Shown: positions 33,826-46,321 of the stretch, piece after piece
How positions within the stretch are numbered: the stretch's first letter is position 1
Layout: every line of letters begins with the position of its first letter
Source of the DNA: Enoplosus armatus
Taxonomy: Eukaryota > Chordata > Actinopteri > Centrarchiformes > Enoplosidae
Length of the DNA: 64,000 nucleotides
Direction of reading: 5' to 3'
NCBI RefSeq assembly: GCF_043641665.1
Contig: NC_092191.1
Coordinates: 20,491,501-20,555,500, forward strand
Notes under the pieces: generated by a model
The model's input: the letters and a program-made list of their open reading frames with translations, nothing else
What the model was told of the DNA's origin: nothing
The model's database searches: none
Position numbers and translations under genes: made by a program

Positions 33826-35576
33826 TTCGTATTAGTCCTGAGCTCAGTCCAGTATGTAGGCCAGCTGATAAGAGCAGCTGCAGTAGATAAGTAGTTATCA
33901 GACAAATATATGGTGCTGTCGAAGAGACTCATTTCTAACCATCAATCAGCGCAGTCCTGCTTAATAATGACTCGACACTCTGAGTTATATAACGGTTATC
34001 TGAACGCCCAGCAAGTGAGCTGAGCTATTATGAGCTGAGCCTCTCTGCAGTGTGATCAGAGGTGACCCGAGCCAGGACGGCAGAGCTGAAGTTAGTTGCG
34101 AAAGGCGGGTCAATTACAGTCCGGAGTCCAGTCCGAGCTGATATGAGAGGAAATGAGGGCCTCGTTTAAGCTTTTCAACCTAGACAACAACAAAAAAAAA
34201 AAGGGAGTTTATACAGCAATGTAAGTCCTTGCTCAGCACTTGAGCATAAAGTCATAAGGCCATAAAAGTCACCTGCTCTCTTGGTGTCGGTGCTGTTTAG
34301 CAGGCTTGAGTACACACAAGCGCATGAAGCAGTTTTGGTTAAAATCTAACCGACAACCTTTGCAATGTCAGCTCCCAGATCGTCCAGGTCAGTAAGCTAT
34401 TCTCAGAATGTAAACTGATGTACTTCAAACGCACATGAAAGTCCAGACGTTAATGGGTCTGTAACTTCAAGCGGTGGACTCCACTTCGCAGGACTGTCTT
34501 GAACTTTGCAGCGAAAAGTCCGCAGAACAATAGATGGAGTAAAACGCTGGCTGTATTCCTGCTGAAACACAGAACATGTCTTTTTCATAGGAAAGGATAC
34601 AAATTCAAAATGAAACCACGTGAACTCCCGTAAGAATACGTGAAGAAGCACACTTTAAGGCGCATAAGCAAAATGGGAACTATAACACCAGAGATTTTAA
34701 GCTGTAACCCTTCAAATTCAAATGCCACACCTGGGATTTTACATTTACTTTGTATATATATATATTTTTTTATAGATTTTACACCAATAACAATTGTCTG
34801 TATCGTAAATAGAAGACACTGACATGGCTAGAAGAAAATTTTTTTTTTTTAAACTCCCGCTGGTTTGCAGCATTTCATGCATTTTTACAGGGTAACGTTT
34901 CAGGATGATGTTTACGTATTATTACATCATCTATAGTATATCTAAGTATGTCTGGATGATAGAAGACGCCTCCCTTCCGCACTAGCTGACCTCTACAATG
35001 ATACCAAACAGGCCTAGCAGTCAGAGGCATGGGAAGTCTGCCGAATGGGGTCACGGTGAGCAAACCTCACCCGATCTAACCTCATCCGGCCGGCCTCCGT
35101 GACGCAGCACCGCCACCACTCCATCCAGTATTCAGCACCATCTGTGGTCTGCTGCCACTGCAGGAGCTGGCGGCAGGCAGAGCACACAGTAGTTAATATG
35201 GAGGCGCTTGGAGATGCATGTATGAGGATAGAGCGTGGGGGCAGGAAGGACACTGATGGAATAAATTGGGTTGGAAAAAAGGGACTGAGTCATGCATATT
35301 GTAGATTTGGAGGTGCCCTCTAGGCGCCTGCTGCAGCTCCTGATCGTGTGGCTGCTCAACACTGCAGTCAGTTTGTCAGGGAAAGGACATAGAGAATTCA
35401 CAAAAACAGGTAAAGGCAGAAAGAGAGGAAGTGACATCACTGAAGATGAACATTTCACACCTGTTTGTTACCCCGACTTGACTGACTCCAACCGTGCGTG
35501 TGTGGGTAGTGCTGTGTGGGACAGGGAAAGGGTGACTGACAGGCACAAACAGGCTAACCAAACATTCAGTTGATGC
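33826..35576. other. intergenic, no gene seen
   Basis: No coding frame with family resemblance is visible. A T/A-rich segment with TATATATATA lies near 34753-34765. Confidence 0.5.
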
Positions 35577-35652
35577 TGTGTGTGTGTGTGTGTGTGAGTA
35601 GGCGGGGGGGAATCTGCCCCTCTCTATGTGTGTTTGGCGGTGGTATGTGAAT

Positions 35653-35692
<40 letters not shown>
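35577..35692. repeat. two (TG)n tracts
   Basis: TG at 35577-35596 and 35655-35692. Confidence 0.9.
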
Positions 35693-35696
<4 letters not shown>

Positions 35697-37023
35697 CAGT
35701 GTGTATAGCACGGCCCTGCTGACAGCAGTGTCCTGGCGGTGATGTGGACGGTTGAAGGTGCTGACAGGCTCGTGTTGTTTCATGGTCCTGCTGGGGGCTG
35801 TCGGGGCAGGCCGGGGCACAAGCGCTTCAGCCCGCTCCCCTTCCACCCCCGTCGTGGCCGTGCCTGCCGGTTAAATATACGGCCTTCCGCTGCCTTCACC
35901 TCTTCAACACTTAACCCTTAATGGTATTAATGGTGGGAAAGTGTTCTGAATCTGAAATGTAGCGTTAAATTTAAAGCTGCACTAATCAATATTTTTATAT
36001 TAGCCGACGATTAAATGAGTGAATGTGTAATGTGAACAGTGTCGCTCGTAGTGAGTATGATCACCCAACTCTGCAGTTCACCTCAGTTCTATAGAGCATT
36101 TTTGCATCTTCCAGCGCGTTGTTTTGGTTTTAAGGCCCACAACTTTACTGCTTTGTTTTCATGCTACCTGTCCAGAACCAAACAGCTGTCACAGCGGGAT
36201 TATATTTTCCTAATTCCAGGTATTGGTTTTATAGATTATGATAACATTGTACCCGGAGATCAGACAGATTTTGGAGTGTGTGTTTTCATCCTACCAACAG
36301 GGGCACCAGGTTAGCCAAAAGCTTACAGGAGTGATTTTGAATTGTTGTTTATGTAGACGGAGGTAATGTAGGAGCTTTTAGGTGGGGTAGCTGTTCCTTT
36401 CTGTAACATTTTGTAACAATTTCTAAACTTTGGTCTCCAGATAAGAATCCCTATGCATGAGTGACCTCTGACCCAGTGGCATATTCACAGCTGGGAGCAA
36501 TTCATTACACAGGTTAACTGATTGTTGGGTAAAATCCTCCCACGCCGCCCTGTAATGAGTTCTCTTGTCAGCCATCAGAAAAACAGTTGCATTCCTGTGT
36601 GATATCTAATCAACATGCTGCAGCAAGACGGAGGAACCTCCATCTTCTCAGACGTAAATGATGGCTGATCCTAACTTTAATAAAAAATGTCTAAATCCGC
36701 AAACCAATAAATTCGTCGTACCGCGTTTGTGCTATTGTTATCCAGGGTATCCTGCCCTGCGAGCCTGAATGTATTTCACCCTTTGTTCTGCCTGTCATGT
36801 TTATGTTTCGCTGAAGGTTGTTGGACGTTGTAAATGTCAAAGTCATTTCCACCTTCACTGTGAAGGCTGTGTGACGATTACAGGGAACCCAAACCTTAGT
36901 AATGGATGTACAGGCGTGTTCTGTGAAGAGAGGAGGGTTTATGTCATGGAAAAAAAAGAACCAGATGTGAAGCGACATTTACGTGGAAAAGGTGGACATC
37001 TGATCACAGCGGTAGCCTGACTG

Positions 37024-37026
<3 letters not shown>
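35693..37026. other. intergenic; possible dispersed repeat at 35970-36220
   Basis: The block starting AAAGCTGCACTAATCAATAT and continuing with CTCTGCAGTTCACC and CCAGCGCGTTGTTTTGG resembles a fish dispersed repeat from memory. There is no second copy in this window to confirm it. No gene is visible. Confidence 0.4.
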
Positions 37027-37068
<42 letters not shown>

Positions 37069-37146
37069 GGCAACCCGGGCCAGTGAGACGGCCAACAGCC
37101 TTTCCATATCTGTCATATCCTGTTATGAGGAAGAACAGGGAAAAGG

Positions 37147-37182
<36 letters not shown>
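37027..37182. repeat. inverted pair of (TG)n and (CA)n tracts
   Basis: TG at 37027-37065 and CA at 37150-37181 are complementary and about 85 bases apart. Confidence 0.9.
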
Positions 37183-37184
<2 letters not shown>

Positions 37185-37887
37185 TCACTGAAAAGTGCTT
37201 TAATCTGCTGCACTTTATGGCAAAACATGTAGTTGATTTTTCATTTCTAACGTAAAAATGTTTTCAGTGTTCACGGCCATAAATGTGTTTTTTTTGGTGC
37301 TTGTTTTCTATAGAAAGCTTCAACTTACAGCAGTGAGTTTGCACATTAGCAAAGTAAGCTAAAGCTGCGCATAGTGAGGTATGTCTGCTCGTGGATTTCT
37401 TGTCATAAGTCAATAGTCATGAGTGCTCCTTTAAGCGAGCTGTCGTCGCGCGCGGTCATCCACAACTGTCCCGGCGTCCGGAGCGGAGCGGAAGGATGGA
37501 AAAAGAACGAGAGGAAAGGGAGATGAGGACGATGACAGATGTTGAGGACGCCACCCCTGACTCGTGAGATGGGACGGACGAGCCAAACCTGACATTTGTC
37601 TCTGAGCGCCCCGCTCTCTCCATTCATTCCATTTTCGTTCATCATTCGCCGGTGTTTTTTTGGTGAGAGGTCACTCTGTCGTCTCCCTTTCAAACCTATC
37701 TTCGCTTCTTTTCTAACTTAGTTTTTCTTCACATTTCCACCTCTCACTTCCCCCCTCCTGCCCTCGGAGAGCGCACTGTACGATAAGCGATATGCTAATT
37801 ATAGCAAAGTAGGCCATTGTGGCCAAGGACGTCTGCTATAATAAACACTTAACAGCAGACATGGGCACCGACACACACTCGTACATA
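37183..37887. other. intergenic; AT-rich homeodomain-like site block
   Basis: No gene is visible. The segment 37770-37865 lacks repeats and has TATGCTAATTATAGC and GCTATAATAAACAC cores, as in many developmental enhancers. This is a weak suggestion only. Confidence 0.35.
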
Positions 37888-38358
37888 CACACACACACAC
37901 ACACACACATATTGTGCTACCCTGTGGAGGCTATCTCAGCAGAGATACTCGGCGGTGTTGTTTGAAATAGGAGATAGTGGCTCTCATAAAAGCTAAACTC
38001 AGCCATGTGTGTGTGTGTGTGTTTGTGTGTGCGTGTGTGTTTATTTCTTTATGGATCCCTGTGTGATAGCTGTCGTTTGTGTGTCAGGCACCATTCCATC
38101 TCAAAATCTTGAACCCTTAAGACGTTTCCTTGTTCACCGCACAGTTTTGATTAGTAAGTATGGGACTTAAATAACGACTGACTGCTGGCTATAGCTGCTT
38201 GGTGTATATTCTGTATATAGGTTGAGAGTGAGGTGACATTGTAGTGAAGCGTGTTTCTGGTTGGAGTGCAGCCCAGGGGCCTTGTGAGGCCATCTGGATT
38301 GAAGATTGACCCGTCATACCTGCGAATGATCTACAGCCTGCTGGAATCTAACACACAC

Positions 38359-38408
<50 letters not shown>

Positions 38409-38508
38409 CAGTTGTCGTCCATAAAGGCTTGTACAGAGGAACACAAATCAGACATTGAATAATATGCACAAACCTAAAGCATACACAGACATTCACATAC
38501 AAATCCAC

Positions 38509-38553
<45 letters not shown>
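37888..38553. repeat. microsatellite cluster
   Basis: CA at 37888-37909, TG-rich at 38007-38040, CA at 38351-38405 and CA at 38510-38553. Confidence 0.9.
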
Positions 38554-38556
<3 letters not shown>

Positions 38557-38728
38557 TCAACTAACACTCTGCTGATAATCTCTGTGACCTTCACCATGGC
38601 GGCAGACCTGCACAGGTACATTTACACACAAAGTACTGCATTATATCAGTAGACCAGCAACAGCACTAAGGAAAGTACAAATGTTGACTTTTTACAGTCT
38701 GATTGTTAATGTCATTCATCATTTTATT

Positions 38729-39164
38729 CTTGGCGAGAGTTAGATGAGACGATTGAGACCACCGGTAAAAGCTTAGCTTAGCAAAAAGACTGGAAACAGC
38801 TAGCCTGGCTCTGTCCAAAGGCACACCTCCTGGTTGCCTGGCAACCTCACAGTGCCTTTAACATTAGGAAGTTTAAGTTAAGAAATAGTCCTGCACATAA
38901 CCCCCCTTAAAACCTCAACCTGTTTTTTTTTTTTTACGTTTTTTTTAACGCTTCGTTTTTTTTGTGCAGTTTAAACAAACAAGACATATTGTGTTAACTG
39001 CTTTGCTTTGGAGGGGCTCGAAGGCATATTTTGGACAGAGCCAGGCTAGCTGTTTCCCCCTGCTTCCAGTCTTTATGCTAAGCTAAGCTAACCAACAGAT
39101 GTGAGAGTGGTATCAGTCTTATCTAAATCTTGGCAAGAAAGCAAGTCAGCGTATTTCCCAAACT
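38729..39164. mobile_element. palindromic fish MITE-like repeat, copy 2
   Basis: The left half has TGGCGAGAGTTAGATGAGAC, TTAGCTTAGCAAAAAGACTG and CAGCTAGCCTGGCTCTGTCC. The right half has the inverted GGACAGAGCCAGGCTAGCTG, AGTCTTTATGCTAAGCTAAG and CTTGGCAAGAAAGC. The two halves pair over most of the element, around a T-rich centre at about 38920-38965. It shares GTTGCCTGGCAACC and the AGCCAGG block with 15029-15347. Confidence 0.8.
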
Positions 39165-39550
39165 CCTCCTCTAAAATCTTATCTGCACAAAAAAATAAGG
39201 AAGTGAATAATAAGTAAATAAACAAACACATACATCCATACAATCCTTAACAATGAAAACTGTCCAGAGACCTGTGTTTACATCCTGACATCAGACAGCA
39301 GCCATGACTGGAATGCCACCAGTGAAACCAGCGAGGGTCAACGGCAGGTCAAGGGTCACAACATCACTGGGAGGGGCGAGAGGAGGAGGAGGAGGAGGGC
39401 GAAGATGAGAAGTACAAAATGGACAGATAGAGGGAGGAGGTCAACGAGAGAAACAGAGGAGTGTGGCACACAAGGTGTGGGGGGGGGGGTTAGGCTGCTC
39501 CGCTGTGTCCATGTGTGTGTTTGTAGGTTCATCGCTGCATGTCTGCATGC

Positions 39551-39585
<35 letters not shown>

Positions 39586-39734
39586 TGACAGTGAGCGGGA
39601 GAGCCGCAGAAACAAAGCAGCTAACTAAACAACAGCAAAAGGACAAAGCTGAGTAAAAGTGCAGCTCTGCTCTAGAAATAGCAAATGGCCTCACAGTGGA
39701 GAAAGCAGATGGGTGGTGCATGCGCGCACACACA

Positions 39735-39773
<39 letters not shown>

Positions 39774-39794
39774 CATGCCAACTATCCTAGCTTG

Positions 39795-39839
<45 letters not shown>
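39551..39839. repeat. microsatellite cluster with an inverted CA/TG pair
   Basis: TG at 39551-39576 runs into GA. CA at 39726-39772 and TG at 39796-39839 are complementary and only about 23 bases apart. Confidence 0.95.
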
Positions 39840-39842
<3 letters not shown>

Positions 39843-40270
39843 GTTGTGGTTTGATGGATGAACTGATGACGGCCATTTGAGGAGGATCAGCTCAGACACG
39901 CAAACACACACACGCAGAAGTGGAAATGCTCCACTTTAATTGGGGGCATCATGCAGGTAGGCGCATTTTGAGACCCGAGCGAAAACCTTGCGTGAGTGTT
40001 TTTGTGCGAGTGGTTTACGCCTGAGTGGTCATTACAGTAGACACGCTGGCACTTTACATCCCCGCTGCGTGCATATAGGACGCTCAGCCAGACAGAGCTG
40101 TCATTTCTAAACATAAACACTGCAGTATGTAATATAGACTGCAGTTGTGACACCCACCATGTGTGTGCGTGCGTGTGTGTGTGTATCTGTGTGTGTCTTT
40201 GGCCGTCTGTTCAGTTTCAAGGACGGGTTAAAACACTGCTGTCTTTTTATAGCGTCAGCAGTTCACACAC

Positions 40271-40308
<38 letters not shown>

Positions 40309-41877
40309 ATGTGACAGTGAGGAACTCTGTGAATGAGAGAAAGAAATTGTGTGTGTGAAACCATGTGTAGAGAGGTACTTGCGATACTGTTGGCTCCGTG
40401 ATAGTAAGAAAATTGGCAAAAAAAAGTAGCTGTGTGTGTGTGTGAGTGTGAGTGAGTACGTGTTTGTGTGTGAGCGTGTACACTCCTGCACATCCTTGGG
40501 CCTTTCAGCACAGCTCTGTGCCCCTGCTGTCGGGGGGGGGGGCGGTCATAAAAGCATATGAATCAGCCCGTGTGTGTCTGTTGCTCGTACACACTCGAGT
40601 GTATTTTTCCATTCAAGTGTGAAAAAACAGACAGCGCTGTCAGAGAAGAAGATGACTCACCTGACCTGCATTTCACACACTCATTGCACTTGCCTGGGAA
40701 ACAAACACATCACTGTTATTTTCAACACATGCTATATGGCTCCTCTGGGAGGATGTGCTGTAGATCATAGAGAGGGCCTGGCAGGTGCTCAGGAATTCAA
40801 GGTCGGTGTTCTGAGCTCTGTGTCTCCGACCTTCTGATGTAGCCGTTCCGCCTAAATGGTTAGCTTTCATAGTCCAACTTGCTTTGCTAACATTGCTGGG
40901 CCAGATTACACAAACCTTTCGGTCAGAGACCTAGGGGTGCAGTTCCGCTTGTTAGCAAAATGCTAGTGGAACCCTGTGGTGTGATGCAGATTAGCATTGA
41001 AATGGTCTAAAAATTGAAAGGTGTTTCTAAATGAACCTGGTAACCACAGTTTGTAGTGCATGTGATTTCAGTTAATAGATTTTTTTTTTTAAATTACACT
41101 CAGAAGAACGAGGAAATGAAGTGAAATGAAGAGAATGGAATGCAGCCATCGCTAATGTTATTATTTAACTAATTCAATATACAAACTGAAACTCCGCCCC
41201 TTTAATGAACCCTTTTGGCCCGAGGTGTGAGGTCAAAACTAACATTAAAGTTTCAACTCAGGTTGTTTTTCTTGTTATTCTTTGTAAGGAGTCGTCGATA
41301 ACCTTTTTTTTTTTTTTTTTGGTCCCGTCACGTTTATAGGAACAGGAATTTCCACGGCTGTTTTTCAAAAAGACGGTCGTGACATGTGGATTCAGATCAC
41401 AGGTTCTTGCTGATTTATGTATGTGCGACACCTACCCCGTGACAGATGCAAGCACTGAATAATACAAATCAAACACCGCCAACCGCAAGTCGATACATGC
41501 GACACACACCCAATCTTAAAATATGGCCGCCCGCTCCATGTTGCATCCTGTAGATTCCAGGTCCCGGCTAAGTAGAGACCTTGGATATAGTCACGGGGAT
41601 GAAACATAAGAGGCTACAGGTATGTTCCTATTAAGGTTCGGCAGTGCGAGGGAGCCCTGTGGTTATTAAGTCGGCCTGATAACAGGAATGAAAAGGAAAC
41701 CCTATTATCTTGAGACTATCTCATTTTCCCGCACTTGGCTTTCAAAGTGGTGTTGTTGTCATGTAGTCAAACGTGTCGGGTCATGGGCTCGGCTGGGCTC
41801 GGTGGCGTGTGGGACAAATCATACCTTAACCGAAGTGAGTTATTAAAAGTTGTTTTTGTAGCCACGGCCATTGGCGT
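39840..41877. other. intergenic with a TG tract
   Basis: TG at 40272-40306, with shorter TG-rich stretches at 40160-40195 and 40430-40475. Poly-G lies at 40533-40542 and a poly-T run at 41304-41321. No gene is visible. Confidence 0.5.
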
Positions 41878-41977
41878 TGGTGGAATGTAACTAAGTAATG
41901 TAATGCAATCTACTCAAGTTCTGTATTCTAGTTCAATTTTGAGGTTTTGAAGTAAAATTATACCTCTTCCGCCACTG
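41878..41977 (-). mobile_element. fish MITE fragment (same family as 6709-7330)
   Basis: The sequence TTGGTGGAATGTAACTAAGT, then CTACTCAAGTTCTGTA and CAATTTTGAGG, ending CCGCCACTG, is the reverse-orientation terminus of the common fish MITE. It is an internally deleted or truncated copy. Confidence 0.65.
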
Positions 41978-42454
41978 GTTATGATAACGCTGGACTGACC
42001 AATGATATTGCTGAGCAACGCGACAGTCTCACGAAAAAAAAAAACAGGTCGGTCAGCGCAAAAAACACAAGCAGTTAGATGATCAGACAGGTTGGCCACA
42101 AAACCCCAAACTGATTTATTGGCAACTATTTTTCTTAACAATTATTATCAATCCCATTGGACCTGTTTTTAGTCAGCAATACCTCTGGTGGGTACAGTGC
42201 TATCTAAACCAGAGCTATTAAACTGAAAGCAAAGTTGTGCTAAACCACAGTTTTCCTTTAAGCACCACTGTTCCCTCTGAACTAATGACTTATTCCCTTC
42301 ACACTGGACAAATAGTAGCCGACTGGGAGGCCGTCATACGAGCCATCCTTTGTACGACATGAAATCCAGACTTCAGAGATGTCCGCTGATGGATGGATCT
42401 GAGAAAAATGAAAAACATAACACATAACAACATTTTTGGGTGAACTCTCCAATT

Positions 42455-42456
42455 TT

Positions 42457-42487
<31 letters not shown>
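42455..42487. repeat. (GTCT)n microsatellite
   Basis: About seven tandem GTCT units. Confidence 0.9.
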
Positions 42488-42488
<1 letters not shown>

Positions 42489-42583
42489 CATCTCCGTCTC
42501 GGCCACTCACATAAACAGTGCCACCTTCCAAACGCAGACCCACACCGTTTACACACAAACTGGCACTGAACTCTACACATAAT

Positions 42584-42953
42584 CACACACACACACACAC
42601 ACACACACTGCCTTTGTTTGTGGCCAGTGTTGCATGCCAGTGAAAACAATGACGGTTTGTGAGAAACAGGCGGGAGCCAACCTATCCTTGATATGACAGG
42701 CGCGATGGCAAAGCCTATCACATTACTCCGCTAATCATTAACTACTTGTAGCCCACTTTGTGTGTGTCTGTGTGTGTCTGTGTGTGTCTATGTGTGGGTG
42801 CATGCATGGTTGTCTCAGTCAATCACTCAGTGCCGCCAGGCTTTCTTATGCAACAGGTCATAGCTCTTGTTGACTAATGACCTTATCAGGCCTCTGTACA
42901 CCATGATGTCATTCCCAGGTGTGTGTGTGTTAGTGTGTGTGTGTGTGTGTGTG
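42584..42953. repeat. (CA)n and (TG)n tracts
   Basis: CA at 42584-42607 and TG-rich sequence at 42919-42953. Confidence 0.85.
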
Positions 42954-43394
42954 TCTGAGTCCACGGGTGGCGGATCGCGTGGTGGATGTCTGATTTACTT
43001 TAAATTGGGGCCGACATGAATAAAAACTATCTTCACTGCACACAGGAAGTTGTACTTCAGTGTATGTGGTGTGTAGTCGCATAAAATAAAGGAAATATGA
43101 AATATGTAACTGCACTCTGGCCACTGTAGAAGCTGAACATGTGGAGCTGTGAGGAAAATGAATGTAATCAAAAGTCTCATAGTAAATCACATTCATATCC
43201 ACCTTACCTCCCCATAAAAAAGATGAATCACTTACTAGGAGAACATTGCCTGGCAAGTTCACCGTATCAACACTCTTATCACCCAACCTAGACCAGGAAT
43301 GTTGATTTAACCCTTGTAAAAACACTGCTGCCTATTTCAGATCTGACGTTGCCTTAATCCTCATCCAGGGACTGATAGCCTGAAAAAGATGAAT

Positions 43395-43490
43395 TCTGTG
43401 ATGATCATGGAGTGAAAAGGTCACATGTTTGAACCCTGCAGCGGACAATGGCCCGTCTGAGGTGTCCATGCTGCAACATAATAAACCTAT
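43395..43490 (+). mobile_element. tRNA-SINE-like relic
   Basis: A GGAGTGAAAAGGTCACATG segment leads into TGTTTGAACCCTGCAG, a B-box-like sequence, then GCCCGTCTGAGGTGTCC. This layout resembles the head and start of the body of a fish SINE. The A box is unclear. Confidence 0.45.
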
Positions 43491-43602
43491 ATCATGTAGG
43501 GACTATATAGTCAATGTTATCCATTGTATTATGCAGCCGGGTTAACAGTACAGCAGATCAAATCTCACTGCTATCGGCATTCAATGCGGAACCTTTTAAT
43601 GT

Positions 43603-44142
43603 TCTCAACAACTGCTGGATGGATTGCCATGAACTTGTTTGACTGGATGGTGACTCCGGTCATCACCTTTCTTTTCCTCTAGCGCCACCAGCAGGTCGGA
43701 GTTGTCACTCATCCGGTAAAATATCTCGACATCCACTGGATGGACTGACGCAACACTTTGAGTGCAACACACTCAAACAGCTATCGGCTGGATTGCCATG
43801 GAATCGTGGGACTCGGGATGAATCGGGATAGCGTTCGGGGATCCCTTAACGTTTCATCTTACACCATCAACGTTTTTCACGTGTCCCGTACTTTGGTTTA
43901 CGACCAAATACCTGCAAAACTTTTCCCTGTCAGCCTCAGCTGTGTGTGTTCAGAGCCAATTAGCTAATACGCTAATATTCTAAAGTAAATGGTGGTGGTG
44001 AACATGGTAAACATTATACCTACCAAACATCATCATGCTGGCATTATACTTCGGAGCTTGTTAGCATGCTGATGTTAGCATTTAGCTCAAAGGGCCGCTG
44101 TGCTACAGTACAGCCTCACAGCTTAGCGTGGCTGTAGGCAAC
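43603..44142 (+). mobile_element. dispersed teleost repeat, copy 2
   Basis: It contains TGCTGGATGGATTGCCATGA twice in similar form, CTAGCGCCACCAGCAGGTC, TACTTTGGTTTACGACCAAA, GGTAAACATTATACCTACC, GATGTTAGCATTTAGCTCAA and CAGCCTCACAGC. The last four blocks match copy 1 (13512-13858) in the same order. The first part is an internal tandem array of the ACTGGATGG block. Confidence 0.75.
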
Positions 44143-44581
44143 AAATAATAATAATAAAAGATACTGGGATGTCAGTACCAGACTGGTTGTCTGTGGAAGG
44201 TGTTGAGGGTGAACTGATATAAAGGCAACATTTTGATCACATTCAACACACTTGCACATGAATGATGATCACTCAGACAAATCAGTTTTAACGCTGCTCC
44301 AGCTGAATACAAGATTTCAATGACAGAAGTAGCAGTGGTATTGTTTGTGAGGATGGCCGCCAGCACACAGTCTGAGCTATCATCAGTTCTGATCAGCTCT
44401 TTAGCCCGGCACGGAAAGGGTTAAGCACAGTCGGTAGGCGCTGCGCTGGTTATTTTCCATTCGATTATTGGGATGTGGCGTCCGATTAACCTGCGGTACG
44501 CGTCTAATGTTAGTCTTGGAGCGACATGGGGGAATCTCCAGCTGCCCAACTTTGTTTAGTCAAACACCTGCTCATTACTGC

Positions 44582-44587
44582 GCACAC

Positions 44588-44633
<46 letters not shown>
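44582..44633. repeat. (CA)n microsatellite
   Basis: A CA run of about 51 bases with one CG interruption. Confidence 0.95.
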
Positions 44634-44635
<2 letters not shown>

Positions 44636-44746
44636 ATGCACACTCCCTTTTTCCTACCCACACGCATGCACTCTGAGGTGCCAAGAAATTCCTGTCTAAT
44701 TGTAGACCTTGTGAGCTCAGGTAAATTAACTACGACAAGTGCAAAC

Positions 44747-44748
<2 letters not shown>

Positions 44749-44782
<34 letters not shown>

Positions 44783-44811
44783 TTGGCCCCCCCCCCCCCC
44801 CCCCCCCCCCA
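44749..44811. repeat. (CT)n followed by a poly-C tract
   Basis: CT at about 44751-44778 and an uninterrupted C run at about 44788-44811. A pure-pyrimidine strand of this kind can adopt triplex or i-motif structure. Confidence 0.9.
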
Positions 44812-44961
44812 TTCAGCTCTTACATAACTGTGTTGGTGAGAACCTGCTGGCTGTTCAAACAGGTCTGCATCACAGGGGATTAGAGGCTGACGGACATGAC
44901 CCACATACTGAGACACTTTTCTGCAGGTAGCTGTCAGCCTGTCACCCCCAGCCTCTCTGAT

Positions 44962-45020
44962 ACACACACACACACACCCACACACCCACACACACACACC
45001 CACACACACACACACACACA
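44962..45020. repeat. (CA)n microsatellite with CCA interruptions
   Basis: A compound CA/CCA tract. Confidence 0.9.
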
Positions 45021-45189
45021 GCATACGCACTCGTACATGCCCACACAGAGGAATCCGCTCCTGTCATGTTTGAGGATCAGGGCGTTGCATAGATAATAAA
45101 TGGCTGCCAGTGGTGAAACAGGTGACGGTGAAACCTGTCTCAAGGCCACGGATAGACTTTCCATTGTTCTGCCTCATCTTTTGTTCGAG

Positions 45190-45625
45190 CCATGACTCAT
45201 TCAGACAAGTGGCTAGTTCAGTTTGTGCAGAAGTGCCTTGTGACTAAGTATTGTGTTGCCTTTATTTGTTGTCTTGAGGAGGATGCTGCTCCTAGAAAGT
45301 GTTGCTCGGGCCACTTCCAAAAAGAGCCAGTTAAAGGATGTGGACGGCGATTTATGTCTCTTACTGACAACAAACGTAGTTTCATTTGTAGTGGTACTAC
45401 GTGTAGTATAGCTGCTCCCCAACACTGGTCACGAATATATTGTCAGTAAGGCTCAGTAATTTCCTGAAACAGCTGGCCACTGTAGTTTTTAGCAAATGTC
45501 ACTCAAACAGGAGTAAATAGTGCGTTTTTAGACAAACATAGAATATCACCAACCTCTTAAGGTGCAATGTCCCCCGGGGATCAATAAAGTATTTCTGATT
45601 CTGATTCCGGTTCTGATTATTCTTC
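45190..45625 (+). mobile_element. retroposon-like segment ending in a LINE/SINE tail
   Basis: The 3' end reads GGGGATCAATAAAGTATTTC followed by repeated TTCTGA units, the usual tail of fish V-SINE/LINE2-type elements. The 85-codon frame at 45192-45449 looks like a repeat-derived frame rather than a gene. The 5' limit is uncertain. Confidence 0.55.
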
Positions 45626-46245
45626 AGTGGTTTATTCTATGAGGAAGGCGCTGGGGTTTTTGAAGGCAGATGCCGATACTGATTAAAACTGCCAATTACT
45701 GATGGTTCCATATCTTTACATCTGACCTCTTTATACCAAAGAATATTCCAAATAAAAAAATGCAATATTCAACACACCAGAACCCAAGCTAGCAATTACA
45801 ATAATTAATAACAATCAATATTCATGCAAACGCCCAATGAAACTGTCACATTAAATTATACAAAATGACACACAAAAGAATAATTATGTAATCATGCGCA
45901 CTGAAAAGAGTAACACCCATCACATCTGAAGTGGATGACAATGACTAACATTGTTTTCATCGAAATATCAGTGTCAGTCCAGAATATCAGCAATTGAAAT
46001 CATATTGGTCCAACCCTAACAACGTAACAAACAGACATGTAAACATGAAGCGTCAGTCACACAGTGTTAACCTGTGCTCTCGCTGTAACCCTGCCCGGGC
46101 TGCCAGAGGAGCGGGGCTTCACCGCGCCGTGCCCCGGAGTTTAGATAACCACAGGTTGTCTGTCCATGTCCATGTCTGATTTGCAGCTTCATTGACAATA
46201 GCTTCATTATCCTGCTGCCACTGACTCCACCCAGCTGGTGCTCAG

Positions 46246-46249
<4 letters not shown>

Positions 46250-46277
<28 letters not shown>

Positions 46278-46308
46278 CTGTGTGTGTGTGTGTGTGTGTG
46301 GGGGGGGG
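46250..46308. repeat. (TG)n microsatellite followed by poly-G
   Basis: A TG tract of about 50 bases ending in a G run. Confidence 0.9.
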
Positions 46309-46321
46309 CACTGACAGGGTA

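Noticed and set aside
45192..45449. 85-codon frame with many cysteines
   Set aside because: It precedes a LINE/SINE-type tail and reads like repeat-derived sequence. No zinc-finger spacing is conserved.
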